Assembly (NCBI GenBank): GCA_021186555.1
Contig: JAJKFL010000010.1
Span: forward strand, 19,350,086 to 19,414,085
Source of the DNA: Reticulitermes speratus
Lineage: Eukaryota > Arthropoda > Insecta > Blattodea > Rhinotermitidae
Reading direction: 5' to 3'
Length of the DNA: 64,000 bases
Shown here one piece after another: positions 43,914 through 55,017 of this stretch (positions are counted from its first letter, which is position 1; each line of letters begins with the position of its first letter). Position numbers and translations under genes: made by a program. The notes below the pieces were generated by a model that worked only from the letters and a program-made list of their open reading frames with translations, searched no databases and was not told the origin of the DNA.

Positions 43914-46067
43914 AGTTTCTTTTGCAGCTGAAGCATGGGAGAAATCTTGAGTTCTGATTTCACTCACTGCTATAGATTGACAGTGTTGTAATGGGGCGTG
44001 GGCATGATGCTTGCAGCGAGGAAGACCAAGAGCTGCAGCGACTGATGGAACGGAACTCCATGTCAGAAGACAAGGCCAAGAAACGCATCAGTGCCCAGAT
44101 GTGTCTGGAATGTAAATGTGAGCAGGCACATTTTGTTGTAGAGAACTCGGCACAATACAGGACACATGTCAACAGGTACACCCATGCACTGTTATTTCAT
44201 ACATTAAAGGTACTTCTTAACTTATGAATGAGATTAGTTTTGAACACCTTGTCGTAAGTTGAAAATGAAATGAGGTGGAATATACACACTCCAAGTCAAG
44301 GGGGAATCAAATAAATATTCTTTCTGTTGTCCCAATAACGGGCACTTTGTGCACACTATTCGATAGGTAGTGTGAAATGAAATTTTAATGACTTTGAATT
44401 GAAGTTTTCTTAAGGAAATTTCGGTCATAACTTCGTTTGTTTGTAAGTGAGATGGTCGTAAGTCGGGGAGTGGCTGTACTTGCTTGTGGAGTGTAGTGCA
44501 CTTTTTGAAATTTGATTTTACAGGAAGTTATGTTGGCAATTATTCAACTGATAATGACAGTCCCTGCAATTATGGAACCAGAAGTTTGTGTGCATTTGCA
44601 GAGGTGTGCTGTTTGATCCCATTCTGAGCTACTACAGTACATTTGAAATCCCGACAGTCTAGTTCTACAAGATCAGTTGTAATAATGTCACAGTATACAA
44701 AGCCCGTTGGACTATAATTGAGCAGAAATCTGGTGTTTCAGGTATCGACTGTGTCTTCATAACTTCTGGATTTCTGGTCAAGTCATATGGCCAATTGTCC
44801 AAGATAATTTAATATATTTATTGGTATTAAACCACCATATGTAAGTTTTTTGCTTTACAAAATGAGCATAGCCATTTCTGATTTCTTTATCGCCACAGTG
44901 GAACAACAAAATTAAAACTGTTAAGTCTTCTGGCATGTATACTGTGACCCACATGTCTAAAACCCCAGACAATGTGTGAACTGCTTGTGGGAGGAATGCC
45001 TTCTGCCTGTGCTGAGTCACCCTCCTCTCTCCCACCATCCTTCCACCACTGGCAGTCTTCTGCTCTATGAAAGACATAGTGGTGATGATAAATTTGTAGC
45101 ACATACTAAAACCATCCAATGTTAACAGTCAGGAAGCTCAGTAACAGAAGGAGCCTCCCCAGGCTGTGAAGATGAAGATGGTGCTCCTACCCTTACAGTG
45201 GGTTTTAATCTTGCTCCTGCCATACTAGACTTAGTCATAAAGAGATGGTTTCATAGAGGGCTGTTGCACATAACAAACAGATTTATGGTAATCTAAAAAG
45301 ACAGGAAGCTGCTGCTACTCTAATAATAATAATAAAAACTTTCCTCTATGTCATACAACTATGAATTGTTTTCACTACCACCTTATAAAAGAAACTTGAG
45401 TACCAGTACTTTACAATCCAATGCGAGAAAACAGATATGGAAAATACTTGTGCATTTGCATGTGAAACTCATTACTGTATTCTTAACACAATACACCATA
45501 GTATCAAGACCAATATCTGAACAGTTTGCTCTCACATATAGCTTTTCTGGCATTGTGGACCCTTCCTTCTTTCATTCTTTACTGTTACATTTCCAAGCCC
45601 ATGCCTTTTATTTTCTATTTAGAGCACTGTCATGGCACTGCATTCTTTTAAGGAAAATACAGGTGAGAAAATTGTTCCTACTAAATGACTTGTATGTAAT
45701 GTTGCAATATATTGCACTCTGTTGCTAGGTTCTGCGGATATTGTCTATTCTTCGCAGCTGTAGTGCCCACTGGAAGCCGAGTGATTGCAGGACTGTGCTT
45801 CGCTGGACTAGTGTCATTAATAGTCTGGCTTGGCTTCAAGCTCGTTTACTCCCAACAGGCAGCTGTCTCTCATAATCAGTAGTACGATATTGTTACCTAG
45901 TTGCATATTTATGTTTTGTGCTCGGGGCAGCAACGTGTAATCACATATAGTCAGACCTGATATACGGCGTGCATTCCTATTATGCACTTGACTGCAAGAA
46001 TAAATATAGTAAAACCCAACATAATACAGGTATTGGGGGACTCAGTTGAAGTACTAACACTAATGTA

Positions 46068-46762
46068 CAGGGTCATCGAAAAAGAATGTCAGGATTATAA
46101 AAATGTGTCACTCAAAAACTGTTGAACGTATCGAAATGATTCAAGTGTGAAGATGCTAAGGAATGTCTGAAGTTTTTGTCTTACCTTAGTATGTTTCGAT
46201 CTTGTGCCAAGTCCGCTGAATTATGTCTGGAGTTACCGTTGCGATGACTGTTGCGATCCTATCCCGTAGGTGCTGGAGATCCCCAATCTTTTCACCATAC
46301 ACAGAGTTCTTGACATATCCCCACAAAAAAAAAAGGTCCATCGGGGTAAGATCAGGGCTTCTGGGAGGCCAGGGAATTGGTCTGCCCCTCTCAATCTAGG
46401 CATTGGGGAACTTTCTTTCAAGGCTCCGCGCACAGGCAGGCTGAAATGGGGTGGTGCTCCGTCCTGCATGAAAATTACCCGGTTCCCAGTTTCTCTCTCC
46501 AAGTCTTCAATTTGTGGGAAAACATAAAGTTGAAGTAAGTCCAGGTAAATGTCTCCAGTAATGGTGCTCTCCATAAAAAGAAAGGACCTACAAACAATTA
46601 CAGAGCACATCTCAAGCTCGCCTGCCACCCCCACCCATTAACTGAGCATGTCCAAAACTTACGTTCATTTGCCACATTTTAACACTTGAATCATTTCGAC
46701 ATGTTTAACAGTTTTTGAGTGATGGGTTTTTATAATCCCGGCATTCTTTTTCGATGACCCTG
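46068..46762 (-). mobile_element. Mariner-type transposon relic (duplicate)
   Basis: Duplicate of 28980-29660. This copy keeps a longer open minus frame, 46233-46634, with TGDIYLDLLQLYVFPQIE and NRVIFMQDGAPPHFSLPV. It is still too short and shifted to encode a whole transposase. Confidence 0.85.
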
Positions 46763-47368
46763 TACACTGTTTTATGTGACACACATTTGTAAAAATTACA
46801 AAGTGGAATTTGCAAATGATACCTGGTACATTATGGAGCTCTAAACAAATGTGTAGCACATTACTCCCATGTTTTGGTGCCTAGAGAGTATGGTGCCCAC
46901 GGCAGTTGACACTATAATGTTTGAGATTAATAAAATTATAGACAATTATAGACACGGTGAAAATAGAATAAAGTTTACTCGTAAATTATTCCATAATGTG
47001 CTGGGTATTTGTTTTAATCAAAGGAGTGTGATGAGACTGAGTCCCATGGTACTGTAACATCACATGGGTTGGTTGTACACCTTGGACAGTGGATGAGTAT
47101 GAACAATGGATGTAATGATAAAATATTCTGCTGTCATCATTGACCTTCTAGACCATTTATGTGATAAAACTGCATATTGTTTCAGTAAAATTTGTCAGGC
47201 AAGCTGTATTTCGAACACATAAACATCTACAAATGTTGCAAACATAAAAGGATGACTGTATTATTATTGGAAATACATTGTTTGTATAGTGTATGTATTG
47301 TATTCAGCACATATTTGTTTGTAGGCACAATTCTTTCTCATTTCTGACACGAATAGTCCTATAGGTCT

Positions 47369-47460
47369 TAACTCTTCTGGGATGTTGCTTGGTGCTGTTA
47401 GTAGTTTGTTACCACCTACGAACCAATGCGACACAACATCCCAGAATAGTGAAAACCACA
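47369..47460. repeat. Short foldback element (duplicate)
   Basis: Duplicate of 30262-30355. Confidence 0.65.
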
Positions 47461-48212
47461 ATGGCACTGTGGCAGAACCCCAAGTCTTACGGACTATTGC
47501 TTCAGAGCTGAATCCCAGACTGCAGAGGACACAAAAATTATACAAACGTAAAAAAATATTTCAGTTGACCTTTTTCAATGTGAGATTTGAAGTTCTCACA
47601 GTGGATAATGATGATGATTCCAGTTGTCTGTGATGTGACTGGCATCATACCTATATACCATTGTACATCGTGCTATATTCCAGAACACTGGAATACTGAC
47701 CATCTTCCTTGTTTTTTATTCCCATTTTCAGAAGTTCATTTTACAGTAGTTTTCACATTATATGTTTGGACTTAGTGTCCCAAAATGACATGTTTCAGTT
47801 TAAACCAAGGTGTTTTTAGAGGGGTTGTATTGTATCATCTCTCTCAGCTCTTCATAAATAACTCATCTGCAAGCACAAATGTTCCCCAAATGTTAAAATA
47901 ATTGACAGCCTATGTTCTAACTCAGTACAGGTTTGTAATAACAAAATGGTTCACCAATCACAGAGTGAAGATATTTAAACTTGTGAACCTACTGTTGAAG
48001 ATAAATGACATATCCACATGGCAACAAACAATTAAAGTGACAATCACTTTTGTAGGGAGTTCATGAAACACTTAACACAAGAGATGTGATTCTGCACCAT
48101 GGAACACTACTCATGACTCAAAGTTCGTTACTTTGCTCACAATACAACTATGACACTCCTATTCAAGATATAATGTACATCACTTAATGCTGCCTTCCTC
48201 TGCTACTGAAGT

Positions 48213-48727
48213 GCTTTACACAGCTTTCACATAGGCCAATCGACCAGACACGCAGTTGCTGGAAACTGCCAAGGCCATAAATCTTACGGAACCTTTCAGA
48301 CAAGACAATAAGTGGCTGGGTAAAAGCCACTATTGCCAAGCAGTAGCTCTCCATGCCAGTAGCTGGAACACTTCCTTGTGGATGGGCCAGTGGAGTAACA
48401 CACTGTCCTACGAGAACATTAACACAAGCCACAGCAATGCCCATTATCAAACAGACTTTATCTGCTTTCCTGGAAGGTGCAAGCATGGAGGAGGAAAAGT
48501 GTCTGTGATGTCAGAGCTACATGTGTCCTGCCAAGCCAATTGAGTGTCTGGTTGGCACACTAGTGGCTTTTCCAAACAGTGGCCCACGTAAAAGCAACTC
48601 TATTTACAATGAAATGTGAGAGCTGTGCACCTGGAGTGACAGCAGTATTATAAACTGAAAAACAAATTCTTTCTGTGGTCCACTGAACGCATTAAAATAC
48701 ACGGACCAAAATAAATGAACGAGAACT
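48213..48727 (-). other. Probable 3' UTR of ZC3H10
   Basis: Sequence between the duplication breakpoint and the ZC3H10 stop. A 100-codon minus frame crosses 48184-48486, but it spans the breakpoint and has no recognisable homology. I treat it as 3' UTR. Confidence 0.4.
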
Positions 48728-51700
48728 TCAGTGTGAAAGACTCGTCTGAAGAACGGGTCTGAGGTCCTGTGTCATTATTGGGTATGACACAAGAGGGGCT
48801 GTAGCCCCACTGATTGACAAGGGCAATGACTGTGGCCCTCCTTGCTGGGGATTCTGTTGCTGTCCTTGCTGTGGTGGTGCTCCTGGTTGCTGAGGTGGCT
48901 GTGGGCCTGCAACACACACACTAATGAAAGCTATGAATATAACAAAACACTAAAATATTCTTTTGCCTGTTTCTGGGGAGATCTCAAACTTAAATGCCAG
49001 AAATCTGTAGAATTAGAAGTTATAAGAACCAACCATGTAAAGTGACTGGCAATCAAAGCCAAACTGCATGTACAAAAGACAACACTTGTTTAATGAAGAA
49101 ATCGTGGATTATTTTTTTTTACAGATGATCCAGTCATTAAGACAGGTCATGACGGTCCTTTTCCAAGTATTCCTTGTTACAAGAAGTCTGTACCAACACT
49201 GCTGCCAGGTTTCAAAGATACACGGAAGGCACCATACCACATACTTTGTGGTCACCTCTGCTGCCTTCAGAACTTCTGATTACTTGAAAGTGCCTCCCCA
49301 GTAGACACAGCTTTACCTCCAATCTGATGATGTGGTGTTTAAGCAAAGGCACAGCTCTCATTATAACAGATTTTTTTTCAGTATATCAACAATACTGAAT
49401 CCTTCTATGACCACATGCTTGTGGAAGATGATATACCTTTGTCAGAATATCCATTTATCATTCATAAATGACATCTTACAAAGGAAATAAGTGTACAATT
49501 CAAAGAGGACACCTTCAATGTGCAAGATAGAAACATTCTTCTGGTAGACCTAACTAGTCCAGAACCAAGAAACTGAAATTCTGCTTCCTTGTACCCACAT
49601 TCCGTGCCAAAATTTCTGATATATTCTTGCATATTAACATTATATTACATCCTGCAATCTAGCTGTCTTATAATATTGTACCTTCTACTGCAAGAGTTGG
49701 CTGGGCCATTGTAACGACTGGGGGCGGAATCTGCACAGGAGCCATTGAAACGGTTGCTATTGACACTGGGGCTCCAGCTACAGCCGCGATTGATACCGGT
49801 ACTGTTGCCACACTTGCTGTCACTGTTCGCAGGGTGCCGGCTGCTACAGCCGCATTCACCTGTAACAACACACAGGAGGATAAATGAGGTATTCTTAGAA
49901 CATCTATAATGGGCTCAATGCGATGCATAGCCAAGTGATAAGCTCCTAAATTCCCTAAGAACCTAACAATACATGTTACTTTAGGCTGCAGTATGAATTA
50001 ATTGCTAATCAGAACTGAATGAAATATTCAAGAATCCTCCCCAGCCGCTTTATTCGTGGTATTTTGCAGATGATAATGGGAATGACACACAAATTGGGTC
50101 CTGACATCTGGGAAAATTTCTCACCATTTGTTGGGGTGTAGGTGCCTGAGCAGGCTGTATCTGTGCTGTGATTGGCTGGACCTGCATTGTGGGTGGTCCT
50201 GTATTGGTGATAGTAACAGCTGGCACGGTGACAGCCGTAACATTAGCTGTACGTTTGCCCCCCATTCTGAGCTGAGCATTTTGATCCAGAAGGAACTCAT
50301 TTGTAGCAGTGAGATCTGACACTTGCTTTTCAGTTCTTCAATCCTCTTACGCAGCATAGCGTTCTCCTCGTCCAGGAATAGTGTGCGCGTCTCTGCATGT
50401 GATAGCATGGGTGCTGCATAGCAATTCCCATGTGGCGCCTGCTGGATTTGAAGTAAGTATAAGATACAATCCACAACAGGAAATGGATTACATGTAAATA
50501 TTAATAACTTTTCCTTCTAATCCTTCCAGACATCCTCTGGAATAGACTGCTGAGGTAGCAGCACCAGTTCACTCCCAATGACAAAATAATGAAGATGGTA
50601 CAGTTTAACCTTTATTCTACTGAGATTTAAATTAGTGCATGGTTTATGAGAAATGTATTATTTGAACAGAAAAACATAAAATTATGAAATAAATGACACG
50701 TTTTGGAAAATAAAACAGATTATGCAGCTTGTCTTAAAAATAGGATCAACAGAAAAAGATAAAATTCTGAAATAAATGGCATGTTTTGGAAAATAAAACA
50801 AAGATTAAGCAGCATGTCTTAATAATACAGTAGATTTCCTTGTTACCTGCTGTGTTTTACTACACACATTCACATTGTGAATGCAGGTCTTTACAGGCTA
50901 ATGTGGCTCCAAATCTAAATACTAACAATGGCTATGTGAATGTGAAATGAGAAAAACACTCACCATGAAGGCTTTTATAGTGTTAGAAGGATCTCTGGGA
51001 TATAGTGGACTACTGATGTTACGCATGCCTCATGAAAATCTGGACCATGTTCATTATCCAAACACTGACAGTTCAACTCGTACACACATTTTCAATTGAC
51101 GCTGTTTCTGTAATCTTCACATTCATTCAAACCCACTTGAACAAGTTTTGAAGCTTGCTGAGGTCCATACCTGATGGCTCTCCCGAGTCAGCAACAACTG
51201 ACTGCTTTGTTGAATTTCAGGGCTAAGATAATGGCGTCTTTTTATTTCAGGTGATCCGAATTCTCGGTCCAAGCCAACAAGAGTACTTCCAGTGCTAATG
51301 TAGCAATCAAACCTTTATTAAAATAGAAAAATCTGGTATGGTAAATGCACATAACTCAAGTCAGAAAGGAAACAGCACTCTCTGAAATATAGCCTGGGAA
51401 ACAGTAAAGTGGTTGCTGGTATGATCATACTCTGGCAACAGCTCCACACTTCCTGACCCATTTCAAAGACTTACACTTAATAGAATCATTTATAAAACTT
51501 ATTCATGGAAGTACCTGATAAATATCAACTTATTTTCTGTTAGAACAGCCTGATTCAGGCCTTGACTGCCTGAACTACGTTCCTCCCTTGGTTCCTATCA
51601 GTGTTCCAGCCCTTAATCACCAGAATTCGTCCACTGCTACAAATATAATATTTCTCCTGACATAATAGGCTCCTTTTAAAGCAATAAGTGAAAAGTATTT

Positions 51701-54443
51701 ATTCAGGTCGCACCTCCCTAATCAATTCCATGACCTCCCATGGTCTAGCACAAATAAAAATCTGATAATAATTATAGATCAAGTTGCACACTTTTTTCTT
51801 AGTTTAAATTAGAATGCTGTTCTTGCTTCATCTTTTCATCTAAGCTGCACATTCATTGTTACTTTCATATGCCTTAACATGTTTTGGACATGCACAATGC
51901 ACTGTGGGGCGAGTTGGCATCACAGTGCAATAGTTTATGTTTAGCAGTCCTGGTGTGCCAGTGCGTTAAAATTGTGTACAACACTAACACTTTTTACAAA
52001 GTCCTGTGAAAGGTGTTTTGATAATGTAATGTAATTGCTCAAGGTCCAGGTTTGAGCCCGGGACTGTGCCCTGAAGGATGAAAGAAGATATTACTTGTAT
52101 TTCTGAGTATAGTCAGTTTAGGGGCTGTAAGTATCCCGGCTACCCTAAGGGTTGTCGCAGAACATTAGTTGAGCCTCACCTAGCAATTAAGGTAAATTGC
52201 CTTTAAACCATTTCCATAGTAATTCTTGCTAAAGGGCTAAGTGTTCGAACAGTGTTCAGCGTAATACCTGCAGCAAATGAGGCTGCACCTAGAACAAATT
52301 AGTGCAGCTGATCTGAACAAGTCTACAGCCACGATAGCTCTTGTATTAATCACTTCCTTCTGCATATGAACACTCCATGACTAGCACCAGTAGTACAATT
52401 TGTGTATGTGATTTGTATCAACTTATCATCTATATGAACTAGCACAAATCTGTAATAAAAGCTGGAGCAGTTATCCAAAGATAACAAGTGTTTGTCCTTG
52501 ATTCGAGAACGCCTGGATATCTCGAGAGACGTAGTAACACTCCCCTGTATTATCCCTGAAAAGAACTGCACGAACCACTGCCTGTGTTTTTAGTAGCTGA
52601 ACCAGGAATTTCAGTATCTAGAGGATGGTAGCACTAATACGTTGACTGCCGATGGGTTGAAAAATTTGCGTCTGGTGCCAGCCAGGTCCCGAGGCAGCCA
52701 AATTAGGGAAGTGCAACCTGTATTATTTATAACATATCAACCAGTAAGAAAATAAGCCACCTTCCATCTTCAAAGTCAAATCTCTCCCTCCTTCTAGATA
52801 TAGATGCTAGACCATTCACTGCTGAACTTGTATGGGATGGGTTCCTTGTTCCATATGTTAATTCCATCTCATATTCTCTTATGGACAGATGCCGAAACCT
52901 GCACTTGCCTCCACGTCGACACTCTCCCTTCAGAAAATCCTTGCATACAGGAACCTCACCTGGTCGAGAGACATCAGGTGCAATGCCTAGAACACCACAT
53001 GTGTAGTACAACCAATACATTTTAACTCCTTAAAATAAACCACATTTTAGAAAAATGATACACTTTTTTCCCTTATGTGGCTGTTTCCATACAAATAGAG
53101 CCACTTTCCAGGAAGGAAATATTCAGCCTGACTTTTTAAGTAATTTTTTCATCCTTTGCCACATATACACTTTGAGAGCGCAGTTGGTTGAGGCACTGCG
53201 CTACAAGCTGGAAGGTCGCAGGTTCGATTCCCGATGGTGACATTGCAATTTTTCATTGACATAATCCTTTCGGTCACACTATGGCCCTGGGGTCGACTCA
53301 GTCTCTAACAGAAATGAGTACCAGGAAAATTTCCTGGGGAGTAAAGGTGGCCGGTGCGTAGCACTGACAACCTTACCACCTTCATGTGACGATTGTCTAG
53401 AAATCCGGGACCCTCAACCTCATGGAACCCTATGGGCTTGTCCAGGCCTCTAATAGGATTGCTTTACCTTTTACATACTTTGAGAATACTTTCACTTTCA
53501 TTATAAGCAAGACTACCATTCAGATTATAAAATAACCAAGACACTATATCTGTAACCAGGAATTTAATGTTTGACCTAGACGGTCCAAGTGCCATTACTT
53601 ACATTTGTCATATAACGTTGTTCTTAAGCTGGGCACAAAAACGTACCAAGTAGTAATGGTACCCTGCTGGGCTTTGATCTTCCAAAGTAAGAGTTTAGTC
53701 CTATGTGTAAGCTTCATCTTTGCACTTACCCTTCCTAAGTGTGGTTTCAAGCACATGTCGAGGAAGTTCTCCAGTGGCCCTGTAATATTCCTCCTCCTCA
53801 CGTGTGCAGTGAACAAAGCGACACAAGGTGCGTGCACATTTTGAATTCTGATGGTCATGGCAGAAGATATACTCAAACTTCCCACCTGCCAGGGAGATGG
53901 AACTTTTTTCAGTAAAATCTGGTTTCACACCAGACTGTACACAAAGACTAACCCTCCAAGGGACCATATAGTGAAACGTGAAAAAGAAGATATAATAAAC
54001 TAATAAAGGTTTCATTACTCCCAAAGCTTCACAAGATAATTCACTGTGTTTATATGTTCAAATAACTAACAAAAAATAAATAAAAAATAAGCAGCATGTG
54101 GAACTTCAGAGGTGTTTTTATTTGTGCTATCCCTGTTGTCCTGCTTCAGTAGTGCAACTGAGTTGTAAACAGAAAGCAAAGGAAATACATCAGGGCTAAT
54201 TTTCTTGAAACATTCCAAACAAATGAGAAAATGATAGCCAAATAATAGATACACTACGGTTCGGGAGCCAGTTTTAGTAAATGGTTCCCTACCTGTATCC
54301 TGCTCCTTTTCGTTTGGATGAACGTACTTGCAACGGTTCCCTCGCCGACAAACTTTACGCAGGAAATCACGACATACACGATCTCCAGAAAACTCACTAT
54401 TTCTGTCGCGACTTGGACTATCGGATCCATTTTCTGACGACAT
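48728..54443 (-). CDS. ZC3H10: ZC3H10, CCCH zinc-finger RNA-binding protein, with a one-base frameshift
   Basis: Seven exons: 54293-54443, 53730-53885, 52761-52986, 51171-51294, 50125-50441, 49682-49859 and 48728-48906, all GT-AG. The product is about 443 aa if one base is restored (human about 434). Three CCCH fingers (C-x7-C-x4/5-C-x3-H) lie near residues 24-43 (VCRDFLRKVCRRGNRCKYVH), 59-77 (FCHDHQNSKCARTLCRFVH) and 117-136 (VCKDFLKGECRRGGKCRFRH). A coiled coil follows (DEENAMLRKRIEELK, then SDLTATNEFLLDQNAQLR), then an A/V/P/Q-rich tail ending TAPLVSYPI. The family binds RNA; human ZC3H10 is linked to miRNA and mitochondrial regulation. The A-run at 50327-50330 is one base short, moving the coiled coil out of frame. 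All else is intact, so a sequencing error or very recent mutation is likely. Confidence 0.88.
51985..52290 (+). repeat. Possible decayed SINE
   Basis: A B-box-like CCAGGTTTGAGCCCGGGAC is followed by about 200 bases with AAGGGTTGTCGCAG and an A-rich end. No second copy is in the window, so the call is weak. It lies in the ZC3H10 intron between exons 3 and 4. Confidence 0.3.
53170..53480 (+). repeat. SINE family A copy (ZC3H10 intron 2)
   Basis: The head AGTTGGTTGAGGCACTGCGC with B box GGTTCGATTCCCGATGG and the body CGGTCACACTATGGCCC match the copy at 4434. It is antisense to ZC3H10. Confidence 0.88.
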
Positions 54444-55017
54444 TGTTTATTCATAAAAGCGGTGCCTTCCCTTGCAAACAATTAAAAACAATTCCCGCTA
54501 TAACAAATATATTAATGTTATTAAATCTTAAATGACTGACATATATTAGGGGAATAATTCATTCATTTCACAATCCTAAGCATTTTTTGCGAAGTTGCAA
54601 TTATCCCACGGCACGAACGAACAGGCTCTTCGTTACTCTCGAAACAAGTTGTCAACACTGTTTCAATATATTTCACCATATACATTACAAACATTCAGTT
54701 TCAACGAATGTATGCGAACTGCAATTCACATTTCCAGATCACATTTTTAATGATACGTCATCTTAATGTAAATAATCATAAAAGCACAACAGCAACCGCC
54801 ATGATGTTAATTCCTGGCATTTTGTCCGCATATTTACGTTCCGGAACACGGATTAGAGCGTGATTATGTACGCCATCTAATGATTGCGAATTAAAAGTAG
54901 AAATTCAACATTTTTTCACGAGGTAGCGTTAAAAGTCGCATGGGAGAGAACAATAGAAAGAGGGATCGATAATTTTGTTTACACCGCATTTGATGTTAAA
55001 AACTGTTAAATTTGAAC
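54444..55017. promoter_or_regulatory. Head-to-head promoter region of ZC3H10 and RCC2
   Basis: Only 574 bases separate the two divergent start codons. No TATA box was identified on either strand. A shared bidirectional promoter is the simplest reading; start sites were not located. Confidence 0.55.

Larger units (their letters stand above)
42391..45882 (+). pseudogene. DCAKD: Partial DCAKD duplicate (exons 3-5 only)
   Basis: Duplicate exons at 42391-42478, 44017-44175 and 45729-45882 keep all splice signals. They lack exons 1-2, so there is no start codon and no P-loop. Changes include LDYLYK to LDYPYK, A to D and R to C in exon 4. A one-base deletion in exon 4 (GGCACA region, near 44148) shifts the frame, and a two-base deletion in exon 5 (near 45778) restores it. 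The stretch between is open but foreign ([17 protein letters not shown]). The membrane tail and stop (45880-45882) then return in frame. It cannot be a kinase alone. It could serve only as alternative 3' exons for the upstream gene, with the same phases, so I call it a pseudogene with moderate certainty. Confidence 0.8.
41636..48212 (+). repeat. Segmental duplication, copy 2
   Basis: Direct copy of 24559-31106 (about 6577 bases), differing by scattered substitutions and small indels. It starts at TGTTTTGGTATC and ends at CTGCTACTGAAGT. Its right flank (48213 on) is unrelated to that of copy 1. All repeats inside copy 1 are present in the same order. Confidence 0.97.

Noticed and set aside
46233..46634. 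Functional mariner transposase
   Set aside because: It covers only the C-terminal half, lacks the N-terminal DNA-binding part, and its twin copy at 28980 has stops.
48184..48486. 100-codon minus ORF with a hydrophobic start
   Set aside because: It crosses the duplication breakpoint at 48212 and has no recognisable family; it is more likely ZC3H10 3' UTR.
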